This document shows, in pieces, positions 17,567 to 25,639 of a DNA stretch of 64,000 nt (positions are counted from its first letter, which is position 1; every line of letters starts with the position of its first letter). The notes below the pieces were generated by a model, which was not told the origin of the DNA, did no database searches, and saw nothing but the letters and a program-made list of their open reading frames with translations. Source of the DNA: an uncultured Muribaculaceae bacterium (GTDB lineage: Bacteria > Bacteroidota > Bacteroidia > Bacteroidales > Muribaculaceae); NCBI GenBank assembly GCA_910586895.1, contig CAJUIW010000010.1:1-64000 (forward strand), written 5' to 3'. A program made the translations under genes and the position numbers.

Positions 17567-17604
17567 AAAAAAGGAACCGTCATCAACGACGATTCCTTTT
17601 TTTT
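17567..17604 (+). terminator. Terminator after Crp/Fnr gene
   Basis: A stem with AAGGAACCGTC and GACGATTCCTT (one G-U pair) is flanked by A6 and T8 runs. It begins 23 bases after the stop. The A/T symmetry means it would also work on the minus strand. Confidence 0.9.
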
Positions 17605-17872
17605 GAAATCTTTAAAACCTAACATAAATCCACATTACTAATATGCATTTCTGAATACACTTTTGTGATGATTCACGCTGCAAAATTATATCTGGTGGGC
17701 GCTTGATGCAAGATATTCAAGACGATTTACCGGAATATAAAGCCATATAATTTAATAAAATGCTAATAGTCAGCCGTAACCGCATGTAAAGCTATAAACA
17801 GAATTAAGCTAAAATATAGATATAATGATTGAAAATATAGATTGATTCAGCCGTTACGTAAGGGTTACATAG
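17605..17872. other. AT-rich intergenic stretch
   Basis: Between the terminator and the next promoter lies about 270 bases of AT-rich sequence. I find no open frame of note, no tRNA, and no repeat or strong hairpin. It could bind regulators of the downstream gene. Confidence 0.5.
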
Positions 17873-17904
17873 TTTGTAGAGGAGGCACAAATTAGTTATT
17901 TTTG
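17873..17904 (+). promoter_or_regulatory. Promoter of the DUF6377 gene
   Basis: TTTG (17873-17876), exactly 20 bases, then TATTTTTG (17897-17904): a full Bacteroidetes consensus. The start point would be near 17911, leaving a leader of about 16 bases. Confidence 0.85.
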
Positions 17905-17926
17905 CGACACAATAACTGGATTCATT

Positions 17927-19504
17927 ATGTCACGAATCAGAACCGCGTTTGCTATGGCGATTCTGTTCATAGCAACAGCGCAGAGCTTGCTCGCGCAGAC
18001 ACATATGACGCTTCAGTCATTGCTCAGGGATTACGACAGGGCATTACAGACAAGCAGGGAGAATCTGCGGCACCGTACGGTCGCGGTCGACTCAATGCGC
18101 CGTTCCGTGGACAGCGCCGCCAGTGATACCGCATATATTGACGCTCTTATCAATCTTGGTGACGCTTATGGAAGGCTTTCGGCCGACTCTGCCATAAAGT
18201 ATCTGAGTATTGCCGAGACGGAGGCTACGTCGCATGGACTCCGCTCACGTTTACCCGGTATTGCGGCCCGCCGTAGTGGAGTGTTTGCCATGCAGGGGCA
18301 GGAGGAGCTGTCCGTGCGTACATTCGAGTCCATTGATCCTGATTCGGTGCCTGAGAGCGAACGGGTGCTTTATCATTATAACGGGCAGCGTATATACGTG
18401 ACTCTTCTGGATATGGCGCGCAACGATGCTGACCGTGAGCTGTACCGCAGCAAATGCCGGATTCACAACCGTGCGCTGCTGGAGCTGCTTCCTGATAATT
18501 CGGCGTTTTATGACCTTGCCATGGCTACACGCAACAAGCTTGACGGAAAACTGTCGTTGCAGCTGGCGCATCTCACCAATGTGGTAGGACGTGACGAGGA
18601 GGACCCCATACTACGCTCCATTGCGGCATTCTGGCTCGGTACATATTATATGCGAAAGGATGGACCGGAATCATCCGAGGCGGGCTATTATTTTCTTCTT
18701 GCTGCCATCTACGAGCTGAAGGCCGGAGTGCGTACCGGCTTGTCGCTTTACGCCGTGAGCCGATGGTTTCATGACACGGGCGATTATGACCGCAGTGCCC
18801 AGGCCCTGAGGCTTGCCGTTGAGAACAGCCGGGAGGGAAATATGGTGAATCCGTGGGTCAACGCCTCACAGATAGCCGGAATGCTGATTGATGATTCTGA
18901 CCGTAATAAAAGGCGGCTGCATTGGGAGCTGGGAGGAGTGGTTGTGCTTCTGCTGATGGCCGTTGCCGGTGCGCTTCTGCTCCTGCGGCGTAAGCAGCAG
19001 CTAAAGCGTGAGCGGGAGGCTCTTGTGGAGCGCATGGAGCAGCTACGGCGCGGGCGTGAGGTGTATGTCAATCAATTTCTTAACCTGTGCGGAATATACA
19101 TGCAGCGTTTTGAGGACTATGACCGCCTGGTGCGCCGGAAAATTACAGCCGGACAGACCGATGAGCTCTATAAGCTGCTGAAGTCCGGTAAGCTCCTGTC
19201 TGATCAGGGCGAGATGTTCTACGCTGTGTTTGACAATGCCTTCCTGCATCTTTATCCTACCTTTGTGGGCGATATAAATGCGCTTCTGCAGCCCGACAAG
19301 CGTATTGAGCCGGAAGGCGACAACAGTCTGACACCGGAGCTGCGTATTATGGCGTTTTCCATACTTGGTTTTGAAGAGACGCAGCGGGTAGCGCGTTTCC
19401 TTGGACTATCCGTCAATACCGTGTACGCCTACCGCAATAAGCTGCGCTCGCGTGCGGCTGACCGCACGGAGTTCGATGCCGCCATTGCCGTCATGAAGAA
19501 ATAA
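17927..19504 (+). CDS. DUF6377 membrane-anchored regulator
   Basis: The 525-residue product has a signal sequence (AMAILFIATAQSLLAQ), a long helical repeat-like region (about 25-320) of TPR character, one membrane helix (GGVVVLLLMAVAGALLLL, about 330-347) and a basic coiled coil. The C-terminal domain contains a LuxR-like helix-turn-helix (ETQRVARFLGLSVNTVYAYR). This is the DUF6377 layout of Bacteroidetes: an extracytoplasmic sensor part joined through the membrane to a cytoplasmic DNA-binding end. DNA targets are unknown. It has its own consensus promoter and a shared terminator with fba. Confidence 0.85.
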   Translation: MSRIRTAFAMAILFIATAQSLLAQTHMTLQSLLRDYDRALQTSRENLRHRTVAVDSMRRSVDSAASDTAYIDALINLGDAYGRLSADSAIKYLSIAETEATSHGLRSRLPGIAARRSGVFAMQGQEELSVRTFESIDPDSVPESERVLYHYNGQRIYVTLLDMARNDADRELYRSKCRIHNRALLELLPDNSAFYDLAMATRNKLDGKLSLQLAHLTNVVGRDEEDPILRSIAAFWLGTYYMRKDGPESSEAGYYFLLAAIYELKAGVRTGLSLYAVSRWFHDTGDYDRSAQALRLAVENSREGNMVNPWVNASQIAGMLIDDSDRNKRRLHWELGGVVVLLLMAVAGALLLLRRKQQLKREREALVERMEQLRRGREVYVNQFLNLCGIYMQRFEDYDRLVRRKITAGQTDELYKLLKSGKLLSDQGEMFYAVFDNAFLHLYPTFVGDINALLQPDKRIEPEGDNSLTPELRIMAFSILGFEETQRVARFLGLSVNTVYAYRNKLRSRAADRTEFDAAIAVMKK

Positions 19505-19555
19505 TCCGCCAACCGCGGATATTAATGGACTGACTTATAGATTTGCAAAAAAATA

Positions 19556-19587
19556 AGAGGAAGCGTCCCTTGCAGGGCGCTTCCTCT
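19556..19587. terminator. Bidirectional terminator DUF6377 / fba
   Basis: AGAGGAAGCG pairs with CGCTTCCTCT (10 bp), continued by CCCT with AGGG after a one-base bulge. An A7 run on the left gives a T-rich tail for the minus strand, and TTTATTTT follows on the right. It lies 24 bases past the fba stop. Confidence 0.88.
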
Positions 19588-19611
19588 GTTTATTTTGGTG
19601 TCGGTGAGCTA

Positions 19612-20607
19612 TCAGGCTTTGCCGTTGCTGCCGAGCACGTTTACAATCTTGTGCTTGTAAAGTTTTTCCATTTCGTCGCGAGCCGGACCGAGGTACTTGC
19701 GGGGGTCGAATTCGCCGGGCTTGGTGGCGAATACTTCGCGTACGGCAGCGGTCATAGCCAGACGGCTGTCAGAGTCGATGTTGATTTTGCAAACAGCGCT
19801 CTTGGCAGCTTTGCGGAGTTCTTCTTCGGGGATACCGATAGCGTCAGGAAGCTTGCCACCGTATTTGTTGATGGTGTCAACGTATTCCTGGGGCACTGAT
19901 GAAGAGCCGTGGAGCACGATGGGGAATCCGGGGAGCTTTTCCATAACGGCGTCGAGCACTTCGAATGCCAGGGGCGGGGGAATAAGCTTGCCTTCAGCAT
20001 TGCGGGTGCACTGTTCGGGAGTGAACTTGTATGCGCCGTGTGAGGTACCGATAGAGATAGCGAGGCTGTCGCAACCGGTGCGGGTAGCGAAGTCGATTAC
20101 TTCTTCGGGGTCGGTGTATGTGTGGTGGTCAGATGATACTTCATCTTCAACGCCGGCAAGTACGCCGAGCTCGCCTTCAACGGTTACGTCATACTGATGA
20201 GCGTAGTCAACTACCTGCTTTGTGAGGGCTACGTTTTCCTCATAGGGGAGATGTGAGCCGTCGATCATTACAGAAGAGAAGCCGTTGTCAATACATGATT
20301 TGCAGAGTTCGAAGCTGTCACCGTGGTCGAGGTGAAGAACAATCTGGGGATTTTCCCAACCGAGTTCCTTGGCATAAGCCACAGCGCCCTGAGCCATATA
20401 GCGGAGCAGAGTAGCGTTGGCATAGTTGCGTGCGCCCTTTGATACCTGAAGGATAACGGGTGATTTTTCTTCAGCAGCGGCTTTGATGATAGCCTGAAGC
20501 TGCTCCATGTTGTTGAAGTTGAAAGCCGGGATAGCATAGCCTCCCTTGATGGCCTTGGCAAACATCTCACGGGTGTTTACCAAGCCTAAGTCTTTGTAAC
20601 TTACCAT
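19612..20607 (-). CDS. fba: Class II fructose-1,6-bisphosphate aldolase
   Basis: This 331-residue zinc enzyme cleaves fructose 1,6-bisphosphate to dihydroxyacetone phosphate and glyceraldehyde 3-phosphate in glycolysis. The zinc and substrate motifs are all present: VLHLDHGDS, the IGTSHGAYKF loop and VLHGSSSVP. Length and start (MVSYKDLGLVNTREMF) agree with Bacteroides class II enzymes. It is a single-gene unit with a -7 element at 20663-20670 and a terminator at 19556-19587. Confidence 0.96.
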   Translation of the reverse strand: MVSYKDLGLVNTREMFAKAIKGGYAIPAFNFNNMEQLQAIIKAAAEEKSPVILQVSKGARNYANATLLRYMAQGAVAYAKELGWENPQIVLHLDHGDSFELCKSCIDNGFSSVMIDGSHLPYEENVALTKQVVDYAHQYDVTVEGELGVLAGVEDEVSSDHHTYTDPEEVIDFATRTGCDSLAISIGTSHGAYKFTPEQCTRNAEGKLIPPPLAFEVLDAVMEKLPGFPIVLHGSSSVPQEYVDTINKYGGKLPDAIGIPEEELRKAAKSAVCKINIDSDSRLAMTAAVREVFATKPGEFDPRKYLGPARDEMEKLYKHKIVNVLGSNGKA

Positions 20608-20662
20608 TTAGCTTGTTATTAATATTGGGTTAATAGATGCGAATTGTTCTTGATTCAATACG

Positions 20663-20670
20663 CAAAGATA
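20663..20670 (-). promoter_or_regulatory. fba -7 promoter element
   Basis: On the minus strand TATCTTTG matches the consensus -7. A matching -33 is not clear. The leader would be about 50 bases. Confidence 0.65.
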
Positions 20671-20719
20671 ACACATTATTTTGTAGGATGATGCATTGAC
20701 CCTCTACTTTTTACCTTTT

Positions 20720-22828
20720 TTACATCTGCACGCCGTCATATACGAATACTGACGATGCCGGAAGCGTGAGCGTGAGCTCTGCATCGGGCGATATGGGGCG
20801 CGATGTGTCGAGGCCGGGGAGAGCCTGCTGGCTGAAGGCATCGGAGAGTTTCACGGGTGTCTTCACGTAGGCGGGTATGTCAAGGGCCTTGCGCAGTGTG
20901 GTCACGAACTTCTGGGGTGAGGCTGCGGGATTGCGCAGCGCGAGGGTGGCTTTCTTGCCGTTCCATGAAGCCCAGCCGTAAACGTTGGCTTTCTTTCCGT
21001 CCCAGGGATTGCCGCCTACCCAGTGGGCGTCGGGCAGTACATCGGCGTTGCGCTGCTGCCACTTGATGCACTCGGCTATGTCGCCCCAGAGCTTGCCGCC
21101 GTTGATGGAGTCAAGCAGCTCGTAGTCAGTGTAGAGCTCCACCATGCCTGAGCCGCAGGCAAATGCGCAGCGGATTTCGCGTACTATGCCGTCGTAGTCC
21201 ATTGACTTCGATACATCGCCGAATTTGGTCAGTATCACACCGTGGGTCATCATGGTATTGATGGGGCAGAGGGGTGAGTCCTGGATGAATTTGTCGTACA
21301 CCATATGGTCGCGGTAGGTAATCCAGCGTTCGCGGTCGTCGCCCTGATTGCCTATTGTGCTGTGGTCAGCTTCCTGACGCCAAATCGCATCCGAGAAATG
21401 ATACCAGAAGGGTGAGGCCCAAGTGCCTACGGTGGTGTTGAAGAACATGTCGGGCTTCATCTTGCGCACCTTGCGTTCGATATCAATGATACCTTCGGCA
21501 TTCTCCTCACCTTTGTAGCCGGGGTCGGGACCTACTGAGATAGCCTGTGCGCTGATGCCGTCAAGCTTGAAGAAGTTGAAGTCATAATTGTCAATCATAT
21601 CCGAGCAAGCTTTGAGGAACACGTCATAGTAGGCCGGATTGCTCAGCTGCATGCCTCCTTTGTCCTTCCAATAGGCGCGTCGCATCTGTCCTGAGCCGCC
21701 GTAGCCGCCTACCGGGCCGAGCCATGCTCCGATGCCGGCACCCGACATGTGGGCAGCGCTGTCCACTTCCTGAAATCCGTTGGGGAAGTTGGGGTTGAAA
21801 GTCCATGTTCCGTAGCTGTCCCATCCGTCATCCCATACGAATGACTTGATGTTGGCTCCGTAAGGCTCGGTAAGATTGGTGTGCCACTTGTCGATTATGC
21901 GCAGACAGTCGGCCACCTTCATGTGATTGTCGTAGGTGGGGGAGTTGTTGCGGTCAATGTTGAGCTCGTACCATGAATTGTAGATAGGGAACGGACGCCA
22001 GGGCACTGCGCGCTCGCGCTCGCTGTAGGCCAGGATGGAGCGGCGCTGCTGTCCGGGAGCCACGATGCCTACCACGGTGCTCACCTCCCAGGGGTGTCCG
22101 GGCTGCAGGGTGGTGTGGCGGCTCCAGAGGCCCTGCAGTGTGTAGCCGGTGGAGGTAGCTGTGCTGTCGTCGAGCATTACGGTGTTGATGCCGGTAGGTG
22201 TCTCAAGTCCGGCGAATAGTTCGGGCGAGGCTATGATGGCGCCACGTGTATTGCCCACCACTTTGGGGGCTTCCTTGCCGGCGAAAGTCTTTCCGCGGTA
22301 CGACATGGGGATTATGGCGTGCATCTTTATGTCACGTGAGGCCTCGATGTCAAGCTCGGTGCGCAGGTAGTGCGAGCCGTTGCGGAGCACCGCACGCCAG
22401 CGCACGGTAAGTCCGTCCTTGCTGAAGGTGCCTTTCAGTGCCTTGCCGGCCAGTTTCTCTGAGGCTATTGTAGCCTTGGGGTCGGCTTTGAGGGTTTCCA
22501 CACCCCATCCGGTCAGGGTCATTGCCGATGCCGGAATTTCGGTGCTGTCCTGGAGTATGATGGTAAACAGTTCGGTGCCTGCTTCAAGCCCCATGGCCTT
22601 GCAGCCGCCGAACATGGCTTTGCCGTTTTTCTTGGTGAACTGTGCACTGAGGATATTGTTGGACAGGGTCACAGTGCCGTTCTTGAGCTGCGATGCCTTG
22701 GCTGTGCCGGGCTGGCGCAGCTGCGGGAATGGTACCGTGGTCCCCGATGCGGCGTGGCAGATACCTGTGAGCGCCACGGCGAGCAGCATCATTGAGAGAA
22801 AGGAAATGGTTCGTCTGATTGATTTCAT
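20720..22828 (-). CDS. Secreted alpha-galactosidase-like glycoside hydrolase
   Basis: The 702-residue product has a signal peptide (ISFLSMMLLAVALTGICHA), a beta-sandwich N-terminal region, and a TIM-barrel domain (about 290-600) with SFVWDDGWDSYGTW and NFFKLDGIS. The Asp of FFKLDG is placed as the nucleophile of clan GH-D enzymes (GH27/GH36), and the domain resembles Bacteroides proteins often mislabelled enterotoxin. I cannot assign a CAZy family or substrate. It has its own promoter at 22882-22913 but lies next to a SusC/SusD operon on the same strand, which suggests use of a galactoside glycan in the periplasm or at the surface. Confidence 0.78.
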   Translation of the reverse strand: MKSIRRTISFLSMMLLAVALTGICHAASGTTVPFPQLRQPGTAKASQLKNGTVTLSNNILSAQFTKKNGKAMFGGCKAMGLEAGTELFTIILQDSTEIPASAMTLTGWGVETLKADPKATIASEKLAGKALKGTFSKDGLTVRWRAVLRNGSHYLRTELDIEASRDIKMHAIIPMSYRGKTFAGKEAPKVVGNTRGAIIASPELFAGLETPTGINTVMLDDSTATSTGYTLQGLWSRHTTLQPGHPWEVSTVVGIVAPGQQRRSILAYSERERAVPWRPFPIYNSWYELNIDRNNSPTYDNHMKVADCLRIIDKWHTNLTEPYGANIKSFVWDDGWDSYGTWTFNPNFPNGFQEVDSAAHMSGAGIGAWLGPVGGYGGSGQMRRAYWKDKGGMQLSNPAYYDVFLKACSDMIDNYDFNFFKLDGISAQAISVGPDPGYKGEENAEGIIDIERKVRKMKPDMFFNTTVGTWASPFWYHFSDAIWRQEADHSTIGNQGDDRERWITYRDHMVYDKFIQDSPLCPINTMMTHGVILTKFGDVSKSMDYDGIVREIRCAFACGSGMVELYTDYELLDSINGGKLWGDIAECIKWQQRNADVLPDAHWVGGNPWDGKKANVYGWASWNGKKATLALRNPAASPQKFVTTLRKALDIPAYVKTPVKLSDAFSQQALPGLDTSRPISPDAELTLTLPASSVFVYDGVQM

Positions 22829-22881
22829 TCCAATGATAGTAAATTAAAGGTATGAGGTTAATAATAGGTTGTATATATGGA

Positions 22882-22913
22882 CAAAATTACACAATGATAG
22901 GCGATTATGCAAT
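22882..22913 (-). promoter_or_regulatory. Promoter of the GH gene
   Basis: On the minus strand ATTG (22913-22910), 20 bases, TAATTTTG (22889-22882). The -33 is one base from consensus and is the same ATTG seen in the G-tract promoters. The leader is about 48 bases. Confidence 0.65.
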
Positions 22914-22952
22914 TTTACAGTAGTTAATTATTGTGTCAGGTCCTGAAAAATC

Positions 22953-22983
22953 TTTATAGGACGTACGGATTCGGCCCTATAAA
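22953..22983 (-). terminator. Second hairpin after the SusCD operon
   Basis: TTTATAGG and CCTATAAA form an 8-bp stem around a 15-base loop, directly beyond the main terminator on the minus strand. It may back up termination or act as a processing barrier. Confidence 0.5.
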
Positions 22984-22988
22984 AGAAA

Positions 22989-23016
22989 GAGCGTTGAATT
23001 TCACAATCCAACGCTC
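22989..23016 (-). terminator. Terminator of the first SusCD operon (hairpin A)
   Basis: GAGCGTTG and CAACGCTC form an 8-bp stem. On the minus strand it is followed by TTTCTTTTA. Stem flanks and loop closely match the hairpin at 29034-29062, including GTGTTTACC beside the stem (plus-strand reading), so both are copies of one terminator type. Confidence 0.8.
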
Positions 23017-23160
23017 CTTTAATGTGTTTACCGGAGATACTCAAATACACATATTAACTTAACCTGTAAATACAATTTAGATATTAAAATTGAACATGCT
23101 ATTAAATAGTCCGGAGCTGATGTTTGAGCTTTAACCGGCACCAGCTCCAGTTCCAATCCA

Positions 23161-23631
23161 TTATTTTACCAGTGTGACGGTCACGGTCCAGTCCTTTGTG
23201 GTACCGTCGGCGGCAGTCACACGATAGCGGTTGGGCTTGCTCCAGTCAGCGGGCACACCCAGCTTGGGTGAACCTTCGATGGGAGCTATCACAGCGGCAG
23301 TGGAGATGTTGAGGGCCACAACCAGATTCTCCGCGCTCAGGTTCGGGAGCTGGGCGGCAGGGAAGTTGGAAGCGGGGCGTGCGGTGACGCTGATTGTACC
23401 GACCTCATTGTCGATAACCTGGTTGGAGCGTGACAGAGTCACCTGTATAACCTGAGGTTCGCCATTGATGGCGTGGGTATTATCCCCCTTGTAGCGGTAG
23501 TATACGGCCTGTACCCCGGTGATATCGGCTCCGCTGTAGACATCAAGTTCTTCGAAGCCATGCTCAAGGCAACTTGAGAGAGTCACCATAGCCAGTAAGG
23601 CGCAGAATATTGCAGATATGTATCTTTTCAT
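23161..23631 (-). CDS. SusCD-linked lipoprotein
   Basis: The 156-residue product has a signal and lipobox (MVTLSSCLEHGF), so it is a probable surface or periplasmic lipoprotein. The body is beta-rich and ends with KDWTVTVTLVK, a pattern of DUF5018-related or cadherin-like sandwich domains found in SusCD-linked lipoproteins; the exact family is uncertain. It is the third gene of the operon, 40 bases after susD, and may be an accessory glycan-binding protein. A hairpin terminator follows about 145 bases downstream. Confidence 0.75.
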   Translation of the reverse strand: MKRYISAIFCALLAMVTLSSCLEHGFEELDVYSGADITGVQAVYYRYKGDNTHAINGEPQVIQVTLSRSNQVIDNEVGTISVTARPASNFPAAQLPNLSAENLVVALNISTAAVIAPIEGSPKLGVPADWSKPNRYRVTAADGTTKDWTVTVTLVK

Positions 23632-23671
23632 GTTGTTACTGAGTTATTAATAATTTCACGTATGATAGATA

Positions 23672-25621
23672 TTACCAGAGCTCATTCTGTTCGTGATCGA
23701 GGCCGTAGGCTTCACGGGTGTTGAGGAATGAAATCGGTATCGGGAAGAGATAGCGGCGCTCGGTAAATGCGCGGCTTGCAGAGTTGAGCAGTGTAACCTG
23801 GTTGATGATGAATGCGGTGCGGTCACGGTTGATTTCAATCTTGTAAACCGGGCGGTCAAGGTCGTAGATAATGTCGCCGGGAGTGCGTCCGTGGTTGGCA
23901 GCGCCACCGTATTTACCCCAGCGGAGGTAGCTGAAGTAGATGTCACCACTTTCGTTACACATCTCCACGCGGCGTTCACGGATATAGTCGGCCCAGGCTT
24001 CGTCGGCAGTTGAAGCGGTAGATTCGGGCAGACCGCCGTGGCGGGTGCGGGTAGCGTTGAGGGCTGTAACGGCATCAGATACACGTCCTTTGAGCAGATA
24101 AGCTTCAGCAAGATTCATGTAAGCTTCGCCTACACGGGCAAGGTTGTAGTGCAGTGCCACGAGGCAGTTGAAGTAAGCACGGGGTTCCGGATTGGCGATG
24201 TTGCACTTGCGCCAGTAGTAACCGGTAGTGGTGTTGTACCAACCGCCGTCCTCTTTGTCGCGAACGCCCATTGAGATGTTGCCGGCAAGGTTCAGACCTA
24301 CGGTTTCACCTACCCATGTCGATTTGTCGCGTACGATACATCCGTCCATGCGCTTGTCGCGGTTGCTGTAGATGATATCGCTTATGTCGCGGGTCGAGCC
24401 TGCGTTGAGTGTGCCGTAGCGCAGAGCTGCTGGATGTGCGTTGTTGAGCTGCTGGAAGTCCTGCGGAGTGGGGATACGTCGGGGATTGCCGTCAGTGCGT
24501 ACGTAAGAGTCAATCTGACCGGCAGTGGTCACTGACAGAGGATCGTGCTCTGTAACGGCAGCCTTGTACTGAGAGGTTTCGTACCAGGGAAGAGCTTCAC
24601 CGGTGGTTTCATCGATGGCCAGATACTGGTCAACGAGGTCCTGTGTGGGGAAGAAGATCGCCCATGCTTCAAATGTGGGAGCACCTGAAGAGAATTTCAG
24701 AGGGTCGGGGCAGAGCGAAGATGACTGGTCGCCGGCGCTGATGTTGGGATATGTACGGATAAGTTCATCGTAGCCACCGATTGTGGTGTTGGTACGCAGA
24801 CGGTAGTAACCCCAGAGGATTTCGGGATCCATATCGTTGGTTTCGTTGAACATTCCGGAGTAGTTGCTTGACAGGCTCGGGCCGTTGGTTACAACGTCAG
24901 AGGCGGCTGCGATAGCTTTGTCAAGATATGTCTGGTCGCCGGTATAGGCGTAGGCCTGCAGGGCTGCACGGCTCATGATTACCTCGGCGGCATATTTGTT
25001 GGCTATGCCGGCGGGAGCTGAAACGGGCATGCCCGAGATGGCAGCCTCGAGGTCCTCCATCACCACCTTGTAGCTTTCAGCCACTGTGGCGGTCATAGGA
25101 ATATTGGCTTTGAGAGAGTCCGATTCAGAGAGAACCTCGCGCAGAGGCACGAAGCGTCCCATTTTCTTGGCCTGATCAAAGAAAATGAGTCCGCGGAGGA
25201 AGCGACCCTGAGCTATTACCTCAGCCTTTTCGGCTTCAGAAAGAGCGGTGCTTTCCTGAGCTTTCTGAATAATCAGGTTGCAGCGGCGCAGCATTGAGAA
25301 GCGGCTGATACCCATGTCGGTGCCGTTGCTGAGGCCGGTTTCGGTGGCTACTCCGTCGATGCCTTCGCCTACCTGTGAACAGCGGATGCCGTTGGGTGTA
25401 CGGGCTTCCCAACCAACACATGAACCGCTGCCTCCTATGCCGAGATTGGCTATGACATTGTCATATGTGCCATAGATAAACGCATCGGCAGTAGCTTTAC
25501 TACCCCATACGGTTGCTTCGTCGAATGTTTCCGTAGGGTGTGTGTCAAGCGTATCCTTGCAGGAAACAAGGCTGAGCATACCCAGTCCTATGGCTGCAAG
25601 TGAAAGATATTGTAATTTCAT
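23672..25621 (-). CDS. SusD/RagB-family outer membrane lipoprotein
   Basis: The 649-residue protein has a signal and lipobox (GMLSLVSCKD) and a RagB/SusD domain: N-terminal TPR helices (GRFLRGLIFFDQAKKMGRF) and a C-terminal region with RVGEAYMNLAEAYLLKG and IRERRVEMCNESGD. SusD proteins sit on the outer face of the SusC barrel and bind the glycan or peptide ligand. It lies 18 bases after its SusC partner and 40 bases before a lipoprotein. At 649 residues it is somewhat long for the family. Confidence 0.95.
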   Translation of the reverse strand: MKLQYLSLAAIGLGMLSLVSCKDTLDTHPTETFDEATVWGSKATADAFIYGTYDNVIANLGIGGSGSCVGWEARTPNGIRCSQVGEGIDGVATETGLSNGTDMGISRFSMLRRCNLIIQKAQESTALSEAEKAEVIAQGRFLRGLIFFDQAKKMGRFVPLREVLSESDSLKANIPMTATVAESYKVVMEDLEAAISGMPVSAPAGIANKYAAEVIMSRAALQAYAYTGDQTYLDKAIAAASDVVTNGPSLSSNYSGMFNETNDMDPEILWGYYRLRTNTTIGGYDELIRTYPNISAGDQSSSLCPDPLKFSSGAPTFEAWAIFFPTQDLVDQYLAIDETTGEALPWYETSQYKAAVTEHDPLSVTTAGQIDSYVRTDGNPRRIPTPQDFQQLNNAHPAALRYGTLNAGSTRDISDIIYSNRDKRMDGCIVRDKSTWVGETVGLNLAGNISMGVRDKEDGGWYNTTTGYYWRKCNIANPEPRAYFNCLVALHYNLARVGEAYMNLAEAYLLKGRVSDAVTALNATRTRHGGLPESTASTADEAWADYIRERRVEMCNESGDIYFSYLRWGKYGGAANHGRTPGDIIYDLDRPVYKIEINRDRTAFIINQVTLLNSASRAFTERRYLFPIPISFLNTREAYGLDHEQNELW

Positions 25622-25639
25622 ATTTTAATTCGAATTTTA

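Larger units (their letters stand above)
22829..23160. other. Intergenic region between SusCD operon and hydrolase
   Basis: These 332 bases hold the hydrolase promoter (22882-22913), two tandem hairpins (22953-22983 and 22989-23016) that end the susCD transcript, and an AT-rich 3' leader next to the lipoprotein stop. No open frame of note is seen. Confidence 0.65.

Noticed and set aside
20720..22828. Annotation of the hydrolase as an enterotoxin
   Set aside because: Bacteroides relatives carry that label, but the motifs are those of a TIM-barrel glycoside hydrolase and nothing suggests a toxin.
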